Position numbers and translations under genes: made by a program. This document shows positions 45,504 to 57,951 of a stretch of 64,000 bases of DNA, in pieces; position 1 is the first letter of the stretch; each line of letters opens with the position of its first letter. The DNA is taken from positions 310,001-374,000 of the forward strand of contig JAIVJZ010000041.1 in the NCBI GenBank assembly GCA_020199775.1. The letters run 5' to 3'. The notes under the pieces are model-generated. The model ran no database searches. It was not told where the DNA came from and saw nothing but the letters and a program-made list of their open reading frames with translations. This DNA comes from Acidobacteriota bacterium. Lineage in GTDB: Bacteria > Acidobacteriota > Blastocatellia > Pyrinomonadales > Pyrinomonadaceae.

Positions 45504-45974
45504 TTAAAGTCCGGCGGCGGGAGCGGCGGCGGGAGCGGCGGTCGCTCCACCCTTCTTCTTATCCGCGACCAGGCCAATCTGATCGACGCCCGCCTGCCGC
45601 ACTGTGTTAATCACTTCGACGACGCTGCCGTAGTTGGCGTTCACGTCGCTCTTGACGTACACGATGCGCTCTTCGGGCTTCTTGCTTTCCATGGCCTTCT
45701 GGATTTTATCCGTGAGGTCGATGGTCTCAACTTTATCTTTTCCGATGTAATACTCGTTGTCCGCCGTGATGGCGACGACCACGGAAGACTCTTTGATGAT
45801 CGCGGGGTCAACTTCGGGATTGTTCATCTCCTTCGGCAAAGCGACAGAGACGCCCGATTGCAACAGCGGCGTGATGACCATGAAGATGATCAGCAAGACC
45901 AGCATGATGTCCACCATCGGCGTGACGTTGATGTCCGAGTTGTACTTATTAGCCCCGCCAACTGCCATTCCCAT
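45504..45974 (-). CDS. exbD: ExbD/TolR family biopolymer transporter, first copy
   Basis: A 156-aa ExbD-type protein. DINVTPMVDIMLVLLIIFMV carries the conserved membrane Asp; the periplasmic domain ends in IVYVKSDVNANYGSVVEVIN and RQAGVDQIGLVADKK, then an Ala/Pro tail. Paired exbD genes are common in Acidobacteriota and Bacteroidota TonB clusters. It lies between exbB and the second exbD. Confidence 0.94.
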   Translation of the reverse strand: MGMAVGGANKYNSDINVTPMVDIMLVLLIIFMVITPLLQSGVSVALPKEMNNPEVDPAIIKESSVVVAITADNEYYIGKDKVETIDLTDKIQKAMESKKPEERIVYVKSDVNANYGSVVEVINTVRQAGVDQIGLVADKKKGGATAAPAAAPAAGL

Positions 45975-46108
45975 AAATCACTCTCCATTCAACCCAAACG
46001 AATAATGCCGTCCCGGCGCGCGCGCTCCCGCCACAGTCCGGGGAGCGCGCGCAAGTAAGGCCGGTCTCTATGATCTCTCGGCGCGGCGCGCCGCAATCGC
46101 AGAGGCGA

Positions 46109-46888
46109 TTACGGGTTCAGGCGACGCGTGCGGTTCTTCAAGAAGTAGTCGAGCAGTTCCGAAGCCGAGTTGTCCATCTCGATGACGAAACCGTCAACCT
46201 TGCCGGTGAAGTAGTTGAACATCCACACGGCGGGCACGGCCACGGCCAGCGAAAGCGCGGTCGTCATGAGCGCCTCGGCGATGCCGCCCGCCACCGCGCC
46301 GATGCCCGCGCTTTCGGCGTTCTTCATGCCCGTGAACGCGGCGATGATGCCGAACACCGTGCCGAACAGGCCGACGAACGGCGCGGTCGAACCGATGGTC
46401 GCCAGCCCCGATAGGCCGCGGCGGAATTCCGCGCTCTTGATGGCGATGGCGCGTTGGAGCGCGCGCTTCGAGGCTTCGATCTCGTCGCCCGAAATCTCCG
46501 TCGATTGTTCGTGCGCGCGAAACTCTTGCAGACCGGCGTTGACCACCATCGCGAGGTGCGACTTCTTGTGCTTGTCGCTGATGTTGATGGCCTCTTCGAT
46601 GCGGTCATTCTTCAAAGCCTGCGCCACGCGCGGGGCAAACTCGCGCGACTGCGCTTTGGCGGCGCGGTAGGTCAAGAACCGCTCGACCATCACGGCGATG
46701 GAGTACATCGACATGATGAGCAGGATGACGATGACGCCGATGGCGATGGGGCCGAGATTCTTGATCATCTCACTCATCGTGAACGCGCTGGCCGTCTCGT
46801 TGGCGGCGGCAGCCCCGCCGCCCTCCTGCAACAAGAAGGCGAAAAAGCCAAGAAACTTGGTGGCAAACAGACTCATTGAAATTGTCAC
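46109..46888 (-). CDS. exbB: ExbB/TolQ/MotA family proton channel
   Basis: About 259 aa with three transmembrane helices: near residues 8-22, 45-66 (GVIVILLIMSMYSIAVMVER) and two close helices in the C half with ATIGSTAPFVGLFGTVFGII and EALMTTALSLAVAVPAVWMFN, the MotA/ExbB signature. It forms the proton channel with ExbD. A GTG at 46888 has GGAGGG 7 bp upstream; an ATG four codons later (46876) is an alternative start. Confidence 0.93.
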   Translation of the reverse strand: MTISMSLFATKFLGFFAFLLQEGGGAAAANETASAFTMSEMIKNLGPIAIGVIVILLIMSMYSIAVMVERFLTYRAAKAQSREFAPRVAQALKNDRIEEAINISDKHKKSHLAMVVNAGLQEFRAHEQSTEISGDEIEASKRALQRAIAIKSAEFRRGLSGLATIGSTAPFVGLFGTVFGIIAAFTGMKNAESAGIGAVAGGIAEALMTTALSLAVAVPAVWMFNYFTGKVDGFVIEMDNSASELLDYFLKNRTRRLNP

Positions 46889-47019
46889 GGTAGAACCCTC
46901 CAAAATTTTCGGATGCACTATAGCGAGAGCGCGAACGTGCCAGCGCCGGAAAGGGGAAAGCAGCGTTTAAATTAAACCCGCAACGCGCCCAAAATCCCGA
47001 CCGTTATGTCGCACCCAAT

Positions 47020-47850
47020 TTAATTCAACACAAAGTTGTAAGTAATGACGCCGTTCACCTTCACCGGCTGCCCCGAAAGGAGCGTCGGCGAGAAGCGCGC
47101 CTGACGAGCCGCCGACACCGCCGCCTGTTGCAGCAACGGATGACCGCCGGCCGCGCGGGCGGAGATAACCCGGCCTTCTTCGTCCACGGTGACCTGCACC
47201 GTGACCGTGCCCGAGGCGCGTGCGGCCTTGGCAATCGGCGGGTAAGCGGGCTGCGGCTTGCTGATCGCTTTGCCGTTCAAGACGCCGCCGGAAATGGGCG
47301 CGCGGGGTTTCGGCGGAGGCGTCGGCGTCGGCTTCGGCGGCGGCGGCGGTTCGTCGTCGGGAGGCACCACTACGGGCGGCCCACTGCCCCCCGTGCCCGC
47401 GCCGCCCACTCCGGGGCCGGTGGGGCCGATGGGGCCGGTGTTACCGCCGACCGGATCGGTGTTCGACGTACCACGGACGGCGCCGCCCGGCGGAACCGGC
47501 GGAACTTTACTCGCCACGGCCGAAACTTTCTCCGGCACTTTCGTCGGGTCTAAGTTGCTGGCGACGAAATCCGTGCGCGTCGCGACCTGGCGGTCGGGTG
47601 ACGCCTCTGCGGGCTTTGCCTCGGCAGGCTTATCGGGCTGCTGCTCCGGTTGATTCTGGACGGGGACAGGCGCCACCATCGTCATCAATTCGAGATTGTC
47701 GCTCGGCAAACTCTCGTTATAGAGATAGATACTGAGGACGCCGAGAGCTAGCAGAATCACCGCGTAGATGGCAAACGTCCCAAGAAAAAATGAGCCTTTC
47801 CGCGCAAGATCGTCCTTGTGCGAACCAGACTCTACAAGACTATCGAACAT
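47020..47850 (-). CDS. tonB: TonB family energy-transduction protein
   Basis: A 276-aa TonB: a short cytoplasmic part, one transmembrane helix (about 21-44), a long Pro/Gly/Thr-rich periplasmic linker with PPPPPKPTPTPPPKPRAPIS, and a C-terminal TonB domain (KPQPAYPPIAKAARASGTVTV, VDEEGRVISARAAGGHPLLQ, AARQARFSPTLLSGQPVKVN). It couples the ExbB/ExbD proton motor to outer-membrane receptors. It is the first gene of the five-gene minus-strand cluster. AGGAG lies upstream of the ATG. Confidence 0.94.
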   Translation of the reverse strand: MFDSLVESGSHKDDLARKGSFFLGTFAIYAVILLALGVLSIYLYNESLPSDNLELMTMVAPVPVQNQPEQQPDKPAEAKPAEASPDRQVATRTDFVASNLDPTKVPEKVSAVASKVPPVPPGGAVRGTSNTDPVGGNTGPIGPTGPGVGGAGTGGSGPPVVVPPDDEPPPPPKPTPTPPPKPRAPISGGVLNGKAISKPQPAYPPIAKAARASGTVTVQVTVDEEGRVISARAAGGHPLLQQAAVSAARQARFSPTLLSGQPVKVNGVITYNFVLN

Positions 47851-48276
47851 CTTTTTCTCCTCCCAACTTCCGGTGCCAATGGATCAGGGGTGCGAAATAT
47901 CAATTCATTAGATGCCTTTGAGAAGCGTTATGTTCCCAAACGTCGTTCGTTACGCGAAACGTACCCGTAGATTAAATTGAAACTTAAAATTATAGCGGGG
48001 GTAGCAGCGGCGAGCAGGCGCAATAATCATGCGCACTCTTTAATTTCACACACGCCGCGCGGGGAAACAGATCGGCCTACCGACCACTTTCGGCAAATAA
48101 CTACAATCACGCATCACCGTCAACGACACGAATGCGAGAAGACGGGAGCGTTCTTGTTTAACCTATTAAATTGGGACAGCAAACGCGCTCAGTCTATGTC
48201 GCGACGCCCGCCCAAGTCAAGCGCAAAATCTTTAATCTAAAGCACTCCCGAACGAATTAACGCGCCGCCGCGAGAC
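47851..48276. other. Gene-free stretch upstream of the TonB cluster
   Basis: No coding sequence, RNA gene or heptad element recognised. It should hold the minus-strand promoter of tonB-exbB-exbD; the 47935-48000 part is AT-richer. Confidence 0.4.
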
Positions 48277-49338
48277 TTACGAACGCGCCGTGCGTTGCGA
48301 CCCGCGCGCCGCCGACTTCGCGCGCGCGCCGCGCCCGCCCGCCACCGCGCCGCCGGTCGAGACCGCGCCGCCGGCCGGGGCGACCGTCGCACGCTTCGCG
48401 GGTTCGAGACGTTGCTGGAACCAGACCATGATCGGCGTCGCGATGGCGATGGTCGAGTACGTCCCGACGATGATGCCGATGAACAAAGCCAGAGAGAAGC
48501 CGCGCAACACGTCGCCGCCGAAGATGACCATGGCGAGCACGGAGAAAAAGACCAGACCGGCGGTAATGACAGTGCGCGAGAGCGTCTGGTTGATGGCCTC
48601 GTTCGTCAGATCGTAGAGGGAGGTGCGGCGGTGCAGGCGCAGGTTTTCCCGGATGCGGTCGAAGGTGACGATGGTGTCGTTGACCGAGAAGCCGACGAGC
48701 GTCAGCAGCGCGGCGATGACGGTCAGGTCAATCTCCCACTGCATGATGGAGAAGATGCCGAGCGTGACGAGCACGTCGTGGAAGACGGTGATGACGGCCG
48801 CCGCGCCGTAAGTCCACTCGAAGCGCGAGCCGATATAGAGCAGGACGCCGACGAGCGCGAGCAGCGTGACGGCGATGGCCTGATTGCGCAGGGCGCGCCC
48901 GGCGGCGGGGCCGACGGCATTCGTCTCCTCGTTCTTCGCCCCGATTTCGGGGCCGAGAGACGCCAACGCCTCGTTCGTCTTCGCCTGCCCGACATCCACC
49001 TGCGCCTGCTCCTGCGCCTCCTCGCCACTGCCCTGCTGCGGGACTTTGATCAACACTTCGTTGGGCTTATCGGTTGACTGCACGATGGCGTTTTGCACGT
49101 CCTTCTGCTGCAACGCGGTGCGGATGGTGTCTTCCGACGGCCGCTGGTTGAAGCGCACCCTCATCACCGTGCCCGCCTTGAAGTCCACGCCGAGGTTGAA
49201 AGCATCCGTCCCGCCCGGCACCAACTGCCGTGTGACGGCCGAGCCCAAGCCCGCCAACATCAGGAGCGACGAGAAGATGAGCCAGTAACGACGCTGCGCG
49301 AGCCAATCGATTTTTACGTTATGAAGAAGTCGAATCAT
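48277..49338 (-). CDS. secF: Protein translocase subunit SecF
   Basis: A 353-aa SecF: six transmembrane helices and an N-terminal periplasmic domain. GVDFKAGTVMRVRF matches the D-F-x-G-G-like region of SecF; AVTLLALVGVLLYIGSRFEW, ALLTLVGFSVNDTIVTFDRI and RENLR are the conserved segments, with the helix 4 Asp (VNDTIVTFDR). The C-terminal tail is Ala/Gly/Arg-rich. With SecD and YajC it uses proton motive force to drive export through SecYEG. Confidence 0.95.
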   Translation of the reverse strand: MIRLLHNVKIDWLAQRRYWLIFSSLLMLAGLGSAVTRQLVPGGTDAFNLGVDFKAGTVMRVRFNQRPSEDTIRTALQQKDVQNAIVQSTDKPNEVLIKVPQQGSGEEAQEQAQVDVGQAKTNEALASLGPEIGAKNEETNAVGPAAGRALRNQAIAVTLLALVGVLLYIGSRFEWTYGAAAVITVFHDVLVTLGIFSIMQWEIDLTVIAALLTLVGFSVNDTIVTFDRIRENLRLHRRTSLYDLTNEAINQTLSRTVITAGLVFFSVLAMVIFGGDVLRGFSLALFIGIIVGTYSTIAIATPIMVWFQQRLEPAKRATVAPAGGAVSTGGAVAGGRGARAKSAARGSQRTARS

Positions 49339-49347
49339 GATTTTTAG

Positions 49348-49422
49348 CTAATCGTGAACCGTGAATCGCAAATCGCGGAAGACTGTTTCAGTCGAGTCAC
49401 GATTTACGATTCACGGTTCACA
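49348..49422. repeat. Heptad hairpin repeat 15 (AATCGTG type)
   Basis: Units TAATCGT, GAACCGT, GAATCGC, AAATCGC, spacer, CACGATT, TACGATT, CACGGTT, CACAGTT. A GAACCGT unit on one side is matched by CACGGTT on the other. It lies in the secD-secF junction, 5 bp after the secD stop. Confidence 0.9.
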
Positions 49423-49426
49423 GTTT

Positions 49427-51145
<1,719 letters not shown>

Positions 51146-51199
51146 AACAAATTTACGGGCGCGCGCGCTTCACATCGCACCGGCGCGCCAAATTAAACC

Positions 51200-51505
51200 T
51201 TAAGCCCTCTTCTCTTCTTCGCCGTGCATCCCGGCGACCGCCGCGCGGGAAATTTCCAGAATCGACTTGTCCGCCGTGCGGACGAGCAGAGAGGTCTCGC
51301 GCACCTCGGCGATTTTGGCGATGATGCCGCCCGTCGTGATGATCTTGTCGCCGGCCTTGAGGGCGGCGATGGTGGCCTGAAGTTGCTGCTGCCGCTTGCG
51401 TTGCGGCAGGATGATCAGAAAGTAGAAGACCGCGAAGATCAGCAGGAAGGGGAGAATCTGGATAATCGGCCCCAACGCCGATTGCAGGATAAAGACGAGT
51501 GTCAT
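51200..51505 (-). CDS. yajC: Preprotein translocase subunit YajC
   Basis: A 101-aa YajC: an N-terminal membrane helix (PIIQILPFLLIFAVFYFLII), the PQRKRQQQLQATIAALKAGD motif and a small soluble domain (KIITTGGIIAKIAEVRETSL). It accompanies SecDF. It sits between tgt and secD on the same strand. Confidence 0.96.
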   Translation of the reverse strand: MTLVFILQSALGPIIQILPFLLIFAVFYFLIILPQRKRQQQLQATIAALKAGDKIITTGGIIAKIAEVRETSLLVRTADKSILEISRAAVAGMHGEEEKRA

Positions 51506-51663
51506 GGTTTAAGTTTCAGTTTGAGCAGTTGTAAATTTGTGCAAGGCGAATGTGCGCCTGACGGACGAGAGTTGACACGAGCGCGGCGTAACTCACGGTG
51601 TCGTCGCGAATCGCCCGGATTCTATTAAATCTCTCAATTTAATAGAATGTTGGGCGCGAAAAC

Positions 51664-52857
<1,194 letters not shown>

Positions 52858-52885
52858 CGCCGTTTCGCCTGCGCTCACCGCCAAC

Positions 52886-53098
52886 CTATTGTTGTGAATC
52901 GGAGTTGTCAGGCTTCTGGCTGCCCATCCCCTCTTCATCGCTCGGCTTCTCGCTGCCCATGCCTTCCTTGCCCGACTTTCCCGCACCCGCGTTGCCACCG
53001 CTCCTGCCGTAGCCGCTTCCCTGTTCGCTGTTTTGCTCTCCGCTACCGGAATCTTCCCGCCTGCTTTTTTCCTGCGCCTTATCTTTCTGATCCGCCAT
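52886..53098 (-). CDS. Small hydrophilic Gly/Ser/Lys-rich protein
   Basis: A 70-aa protein starting MADQKDKAQEKSRREDSGSG. It has no hydrophobic segment and is rich in Ser, Gly, Lys and Glu, with two similar blocks (GMGSEKPSDE and GMGSQKPDNS). It is probably disordered. AAAGGAGA upstream of the ATG supports translation. No family is recognised. Confidence 0.5.
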   Translation of the reverse strand: MADQKDKAQEKSRREDSGSGEQNSEQGSGYGRSGGNAGAGKSGKEGMGSEKPSDEEGMGSQKPDNSDSQQ

Positions 53099-53129
53099 GT
53101 TGCCTTGTCTCCTTTAACTTCGATTAACT

Positions 53130-53324
53130 TCACACCGTCAACTCAACGACTTCCCGATTCTCAATCTCTTCCGGCTCGGGTTCGAGATACAGGTCAATCG
53201 CTTCTTTGATGTTTTGCAGAGCTTCTTCCCTCGTCTTGCCTTGTGACCAGCAGCTTTTCAGTGCCGGGACATGCGCGACGAAGTAACCATCTTCGCCTTT
53301 TTCGACAACGACTTTTATGTTCAT
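53130..53324 (-). CDS. HicB-like protein without a HicA partner
   Basis: A 64-aa HicB-fold protein: MNIKVVVEKGEDGYFVAHVP, then LKSCWSQGKTREEALQNIKE and AIDLYLEPEPEE. This is the partial RNase H-like domain of HicB antitoxins and of many orphan HicB-like proteins. No HicA toxin frame (small basic double-stranded-RNA-binding type) was found on either side, and no C-terminal DNA-binding domain is present. GAGGTGGT precedes the ATG. An orphan regulator or relic is likely. Confidence 0.8.
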   Translation of the reverse strand: MNIKVVVEKGEDGYFVAHVPALKSCWSQGKTREEALQNIKEAIDLYLEPEPEEIENREVVELTV

Positions 53325-53400
53325 ACCACCTCACACAGGCAGAGAATGTTGCATGAGAGATTAGGGGGATTTTCATCCTGCGGCAATTATTCACTCAAAG

Positions 53401-55098
53401 CTATTTCGACCGCCCGCCTTTGCCGCGCCCGCCGCCGCCCTTCTCGCGCTTGTGGCGTTCGACGAGGCGCAGGGGCGTGGCGAAAAAGTCGAACTCTTCG
53501 CGCAGGCGGTTTTGCAGGTAACGCTCGTAGGAGAAGTGGAGGCCGGAATTCTTGCCGCTGAGGCCGCCCGCCGTGAAGACGATGAAGGTGGGCGGGCGGA
53601 CGCCCACTTGCGTGACGTACTGCACGCGGAGGCGCGAGCGGCCGCCCTTGACCGGGGCGACGGCCGAGGGCGCGCGCGGCGCGTCGATGGCGCGCTCGAA
53701 GAAGTCGTTGAGTTGCGAGGTGGAGATGCGGTTGTTGCGCGCCTTGTTCGCGCGAATGGCGAGCGGCAGGAGGCGTTCGACGCGCTGCCCGGTGAGGGCC
53801 GAGATCGTCACGACCGGAGCCCATTCCAGAAATTTCATCTTGTCGCGCAGGTTGCGCTCGAACTCGAAGGGCGTGCCCGTCTCCTTGTTCAAGAGCGCGT
53901 CCCACTTGTTGACGGCGATGATGATCGAGCAGCCCGCTTCGAGCGCGTAGCCCGCGATGTGCGCGTCGAGCGCGGTCACGCCTTCGACGGCGTCAACGAC
54001 GACGACCGCCACGTCCGCGCGTTCCAGACTGCGCCGCGCCATCACGACCGACAACTTCTCGGCCATCTCGCCCGTCTTGCCCTTGCGCCTGATCCCCGCC
54101 GTGTCGATCAAGCGAAACTGTTGCACGCGCCGCCGCGCGGGCTGCGCCGATCCCAAATTTGAACTTTCCGATTCGTGATTTGAAGTTCCGGCTTCCGCAT
54201 CTTCCGCCACGTGAGTTGACGCATCACCGTCCGCCGCCCTCGCAACATCTCCCGCACGGGTCGCCGCGAAGGTCTCGGCCGCATCGTCGCCGGATGCCGT
54301 CGCTTCGTCAAACGCCGCGCCGGTGGTCGCCGCGCCGTCGGCTTCTTCGTCCTCATCTTCGAGCGGCCATTCGAGCACGGTGTCAACGGCGTCGCGTGTC
54401 GTGCCGGCGATGGGCGAGACGATGACGCGCTCCTCGCCGAGCAGGCGATTCAGCAGCGACGACTTGCCGACGTTCGGACGCCCGATGATCGCGAGGCGTA
54501 TCTCGCGCGGCGCGTCCTTGTCCGCATCTTCTACGGCCTCGCCCGCGTCGAAACGCTCGACGAGCGCGTCGAGCAGATCGCCCACGCCGTCGCCGTGTTC
54601 GGCCGCGAGCGGGAACACGCCCTCGAAACCGAAGCGATAAAACTCGCCCGCGTCGGCCTCGAAGCGCACGGCGTCCGTCTTGTTGGCGGCGACGAGCACA
54701 GGCTTGCCCGTCGAGCGCAAGAGGCGCGCGAGTTCCTCGTCGAGCGGCGTCATCCCGGCGCGCGCGTCCACCACCCAGACGAGCGCGACGGCGTCTTGAA
54801 TCGCCGTCTCGGCCTGCTTCAAAATGTTCGCGGGGATGACGGCCTCGTCGTCCGGCACGATGCCGCCCGTGTCCACCACTTTGAAGCGACGCCCCGCCCA
54901 CTCGGCCTCGCCGTAGATGCGGTCGCGCGTGATGCCCGGCTCGTCGCCGACGATTGAACGCCGCTCGCCGACCAGACGATTGAACAGAGTTGACTTGCCC
55001 ACGTTCGGCCGCCCGACGATGGTGACGAGCGGCAGGAAGGCTCGCGCCTTCACCGGCTGCGCTTTCGCGTCGCTTCCCTTACCTTCACTTGTACTCAT
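53401..55098 (-). CDS. der: Ribosome-assembly GTPase Der (EngA) with an insertion in the second G domain
   Basis: Der has two GTPase domains and a KH-like domain and is needed for 50S assembly. This one is 565 aa, longer than the usual 440-490. G domain 1 has [14 protein letters not shown] and DTGGIVPDD, and ANKTD. G domain 2 has [18 protein letters not shown] and GTTRDAVDT, then an acidic Ala/Asp/Glu/Thr-rich insertion of about 90 residues before [10 protein letters not shown] and VNKWD. The C-terminal KH-like domain ends in a basic tail. The start at 55098 is chosen because upstream in-frame sequence overlaps the divergent yraN region. Confidence 0.94.
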   Translation of the reverse strand: MSTSEGKGSDAKAQPVKARAFLPLVTIVGRPNVGKSTLFNRLVGERRSIVGDEPGITRDRIYGEAEWAGRRFKVVDTGGIVPDDEAVIPANILKQAETAIQDAVALVWVVDARAGMTPLDEELARLLRSTGKPVLVAANKTDAVRFEADAGEFYRFGFEGVFPLAAEHGDGVGDLLDALVERFDAGEAVEDADKDAPREIRLAIIGRPNVGKSSLLNRLLGEERVIVSPIAGTTRDAVDTVLEWPLEDEDEEADGAATTGAAFDEATASGDDAAETFAATRAGDVARAADGDASTHVAEDAEAGTSNHESESSNLGSAQPARRRVQQFRLIDTAGIRRKGKTGEMAEKLSVVMARRSLERADVAVVVVDAVEGVTALDAHIAGYALEAGCSIIIAVNKWDALLNKETGTPFEFERNLRDKMKFLEWAPVVTISALTGQRVERLLPLAIRANKARNNRISTSQLNDFFERAIDAPRAPSAVAPVKGGRSRLRVQYVTQVGVRPPTFIVFTAGGLSGKNSGLHFSYERYLQNRLREEFDFFATPLRLVERHKREKGGGGRGKGGRSK

Positions 55099-55195
55099 AG
55101 CCACAGATGATGCGCTATACTTCCGCGCCGCGTCAAAGACTGCGCCCCGCGCGCCGCGACGCGAATCGCCCGCGCCCTCGCGCGAACGCCTCACG

Positions 55196-55729
55196 ATGAA
55201 ATTGCCCGTCAGCATTTTCCGCATCTTTGATAAACCGGACGCGCCCGCGCGCGGCGGGGAAAACGCGCCCCTGCCCGCCCCACACGTCGCGCTCGGACAA
55301 CGCGGCGAAGCGTTCGCCGCCGCCTTTCTCGAACGCGCGGGCTACGCGCTCGTCGCCGCGAATTTCGCGTTGCCGGTCGGGAGAAATTTGCGCGGCGCAA
55401 TCGTCAACGCGGAGATCGACATCGTCGCCTACGAGGGCGAGACGCTCTGTTTCGTCGAAGTCAAGACGCGCGCCTCCGATTGGTTCGCCGCGCCCGAACA
55501 GAACGTTGACCGGCGCAAGCAACGCCAGATTACGCGCGCCGCGCGGGTCTACCGGCGCACCTTCGGACTCAACCACACGCCCTACCGTTACGACGTGGTG
55601 AGCGTCATCCTCCCGCCCGCGACCGACGCCCAACCCGCACCCAACCCCCGCATCGAACTCCTGCGCAACTTCTGGACGGACGCGAAATTTCGCAAGCGTT
55701 ACTGGTCGGACGCGGGCACAGAGAGTTGA
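55196..55729 (+). CDS. yraN: YraN family (UPF0102) endonuclease-like protein
   Basis: A 177-aa protein of the YraN family with a PD-(D/E)xK nuclease fold. [40 protein letters not shown] (E-x-D and E-V-K active-site residues) and a C-terminal YRYDVVSVI segment match. It carries a 35-residue N-terminal extension before the usual start. It is divergent to der. The function in the cell is uncertain. Confidence 0.85.
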   Translation: MKLPVSIFRIFDKPDAPARGGENAPLPAPHVALGQRGEAFAAAFLERAGYALVAANFALPVGRNLRGAIVNAEIDIVAYEGETLCFVEVKTRASDWFAAPEQNVDRRKQRQITRAARVYRRTFGLNHTPYRYDVVSVILPPATDAQPAPNPRIELLRNFWTDAKFRKRYWSDAGTES

Positions 55730-55810
55730 ACGCGGAAGTATGAACGATGAATGATGAACTGAAGACAACTCGCTTTCAGTTCATCGTTCATCGTTCCGCG
55801 TTCATCGTTC
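55728..55810. repeat. Heptad hairpin repeat 16 (GAACGAT type)
   Basis: Units GAACGCG, GAAGTAT, GAACGAT, GAATGAT, GAACTGA, spacer, TCAGTTC, ATCGTTC, ATCGTTC, CGCGTTC, ATCGTTC. It touches the yraN stop codon and lies upstream of the TIR gene. It is the sister of the element at 40812. Confidence 0.9.
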
Positions 55811-55921
55811 TTTCCCTGTGCTAATCCATAGGGCTTTGTTTTAGAATGTCGGGCGCGCGCGTCCCGGCGCAGTACCGCCGGCGCGACCTGTCGGCCAACA
55901 CAAATCTCAGCGGAGAAATTA

Positions 55922-57854
55922 ATGCCCCCCACGAGTGTCGAACAAGCAAGCGACAAAGAGCCTGTGTCCACCGAAACGCCCCCGCCCACGGCAGACTCCG
56001 ATTACAAGTATTGGGCTTTCATCAGCTACAGCCACAGCGACGAGCAATGGGCGCAGTGGTTGCATAAAGAGTTGGAGACTTACCGCGTGCCGCGTCGTCT
56101 CGTCGGGCGCAGGAACGCGTTCGGCGCGGTGCCGCGACGCATCTTCCCGGTCTTTCGCGACCGTGAGGAATTGCCGGGCGCGTTCGATCTCGGCAGCAAC
56201 CTGACGGACGCTTTGCGGCTGTCGCGCAACTTGATCGTGATCTGCTCGCCGCGCTCGGCCGCCTCGCACTGGGTCAACGAAGAGATCAAACTTTACAAGT
56301 CGATGGGACGCGCGGATCGCGTCCTGTGTCTCATCGTGGACGGCGAGCCGAACGCGACCGACCGCCCCGAACTCGGCATGGCGGAGTGCTTCCCGCCCGC
56401 CCTGCGTTTCCGCGTCGGCGCGGACGGCCAACTGACGGACGTGCGCACCGAACCCATCGCGGCCGACGCGCGCAAGGGCAAAGACGGGCGCGAGAACTCC
56501 AAGCTCAAATTACTGGCGGGCGTGCTCGGCGTCGGCTTCGACGAATTGAAGCAGCGCGAGCAGCGTCGCGTGCGGCGACAACGCCTGCGCCTCGCGGCGA
56601 CCGTGGCGGCGTCGCTCGTCCTGCTGGTCTTCGTCTACGTCGCGATGGCCGACAAGGGGTTCGCCCTGCCCGGCGGCGACGCGGTGCGCGCGTTCTTCGA
56701 CCGCCACGACTCGTCCGTGTTGCGCCCCGCACACGACATGCCGGAGATACGCCGCGCGGCCGCGCCCCTGCGCCGCCAGTTGTTCGACGCGCTCGTCGCC
56801 GGCCGCACCACGGAGGGCGACTTGCGCTGGATCAAGGCGACGCTCAAACAGGGCGTGAAATTGAACATCGAGACGTGGAGCCATTCGCAGTCGCTCTTCG
56901 CCATGTTCCGCATCCCCGAAGCCACGAACGACGAACTGCGCGCGTTGCTGCCCTATCTGGAAATGCCTTTCGCGCCGGGCGTGCCGGTCGAGCACGACGG
57001 CCTGAAGTACGGCTGGACTTCACATCAGGGCGACACGGACACGCTCGCCGAACCCGCGCTCTGGACGACCGCCGCGCTCGCTGCCGCGCTCGCCCGCCCC
57101 AATTTGCTCGACGCGACGGAGCGCGAACGCCTGCTCGCGCACCTCGCTTACACAGAGGAGGTCTTGAAACTTTACCGCCCGCTCGACAACGGCGGCTGGA
57201 ACATGTTCCCCCGCCAGAAAGTCGCGGAGGAGGCCAGCCCCTACACGACGACGCTCGCCCTCCTGACGCTGCTCGAACTGCGCCGCGCCGGGTTGCCGTG
57301 GGAAGGCAGCGCGTCGCGCCGCGACGAATTACTGGGGCGCACCGCGCGGTGGCTCGTGGACAACTACGACGCGACGACCACACCTCCCGGCTGGCACGGG
57401 CGAAGGCGCGGACGAGACGTTCGACGGGCTGACCTTGCAAATCTACTCGCTGCTCCTGCGCGCGCAGGAAGAGACCCGCTTCCAAGTGCCGCCCACCATC
57501 CTCCAAAACATCCCGCGCCACCTTGCACGAATGAGCGAGCGCGATTTCACCTTCCCCATCAGCCGCGCGGAATTTTCCGCCATCTGCATCGACCACGAGC
57601 GGCGCGAGTACACGGGCAAAGAGGGCGTCGGCTTCCTCTGGCACCCGTGGGCGATTGACGGGGCGGAACGCTGGCTGCGCTGGGCTGAACAGAACAACGC
57701 CGCCGTGCCGCCCGAAGAACGCGTGCGCGTCCGCCGCGCGCTCGGCTACATGGTCGTCGATCTCGGTCAGGAAGCCGTGAAACGCTCGACCGCCGAGTGG
57801 ACGTTCATCCCGGCCGAGACGCTCTACGGGTTGACCGCCGTCGCGCCGCTGTGA
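55922..57854 (+). CDS. TIR-domain membrane protein, split by one frameshift
   Basis: A TIR domain (about 29-180) starts KYWAFISYSHSDEQWAQWLH and has ICSPRSAASHWVNEE, with Trp117 and the Glu of bacterial TIR NADases. One transmembrane helix follows (about 223-243), then a C-terminal helical domain of unknown family. The frame is lost at 57398-57401: after GWHG the same frame gives Arg-rich nonsense to 57658, while the +1 frame continues EGADETFDGLTLQIYSLLLR with normal composition to the stop at 57854. One extra base (GGGC) explains it. The intact protein would have about 643 residues. It may be a real mutation, programmed shift or assembly error. CGGAGA lies before the ATG. The RyR/cyclase gene follows. 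Confidence 0.8.
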
Positions 57855-57855
57855 A

Positions 57856-57930
57856 ATTTCAGGTTTCAGGTTTCAAGTTTCAAGTTCAAAAACATTCAGA
57901 CTTGAAACCTGAAACTTGAAACTTGAAACT
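57856..57930. repeat. Heptad hairpin repeat 17 (TTTCAGG type)
   Basis: Units TTTCAGG, TTTCAGG, TTTCAAG, TTTCAAG, spacer, ACTTGAA, ACCTGAA, ACTTGAA, ACTTGAA. It lies in the junction of the TIR and RyR/cyclase genes, 2 bp after the TIR stop and 22 bp before the next GTG start. Confidence 0.93.
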
Positions 57931-57951
57931 ATTATCCGTAAGGAGAAGTTT

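Noticed and set aside
52858-53133. N-terminal extension of Tgt
   Set aside because: It overlaps a separate small gene with its own ribosome-binding site and is Arg/Ala-rich without similarity to Tgt.
53130-53324. A HicAB toxin-antitoxin pair
   Set aside because: No HicA-like frame is present on either side of the HicB-like gene.
57405-57658. First-frame tail of the TIR protein as a real domain
   Set aside because: Sudden Arg/Pro/His-rich composition, while the +1 frame carries normal protein sequence to a sensible stop.
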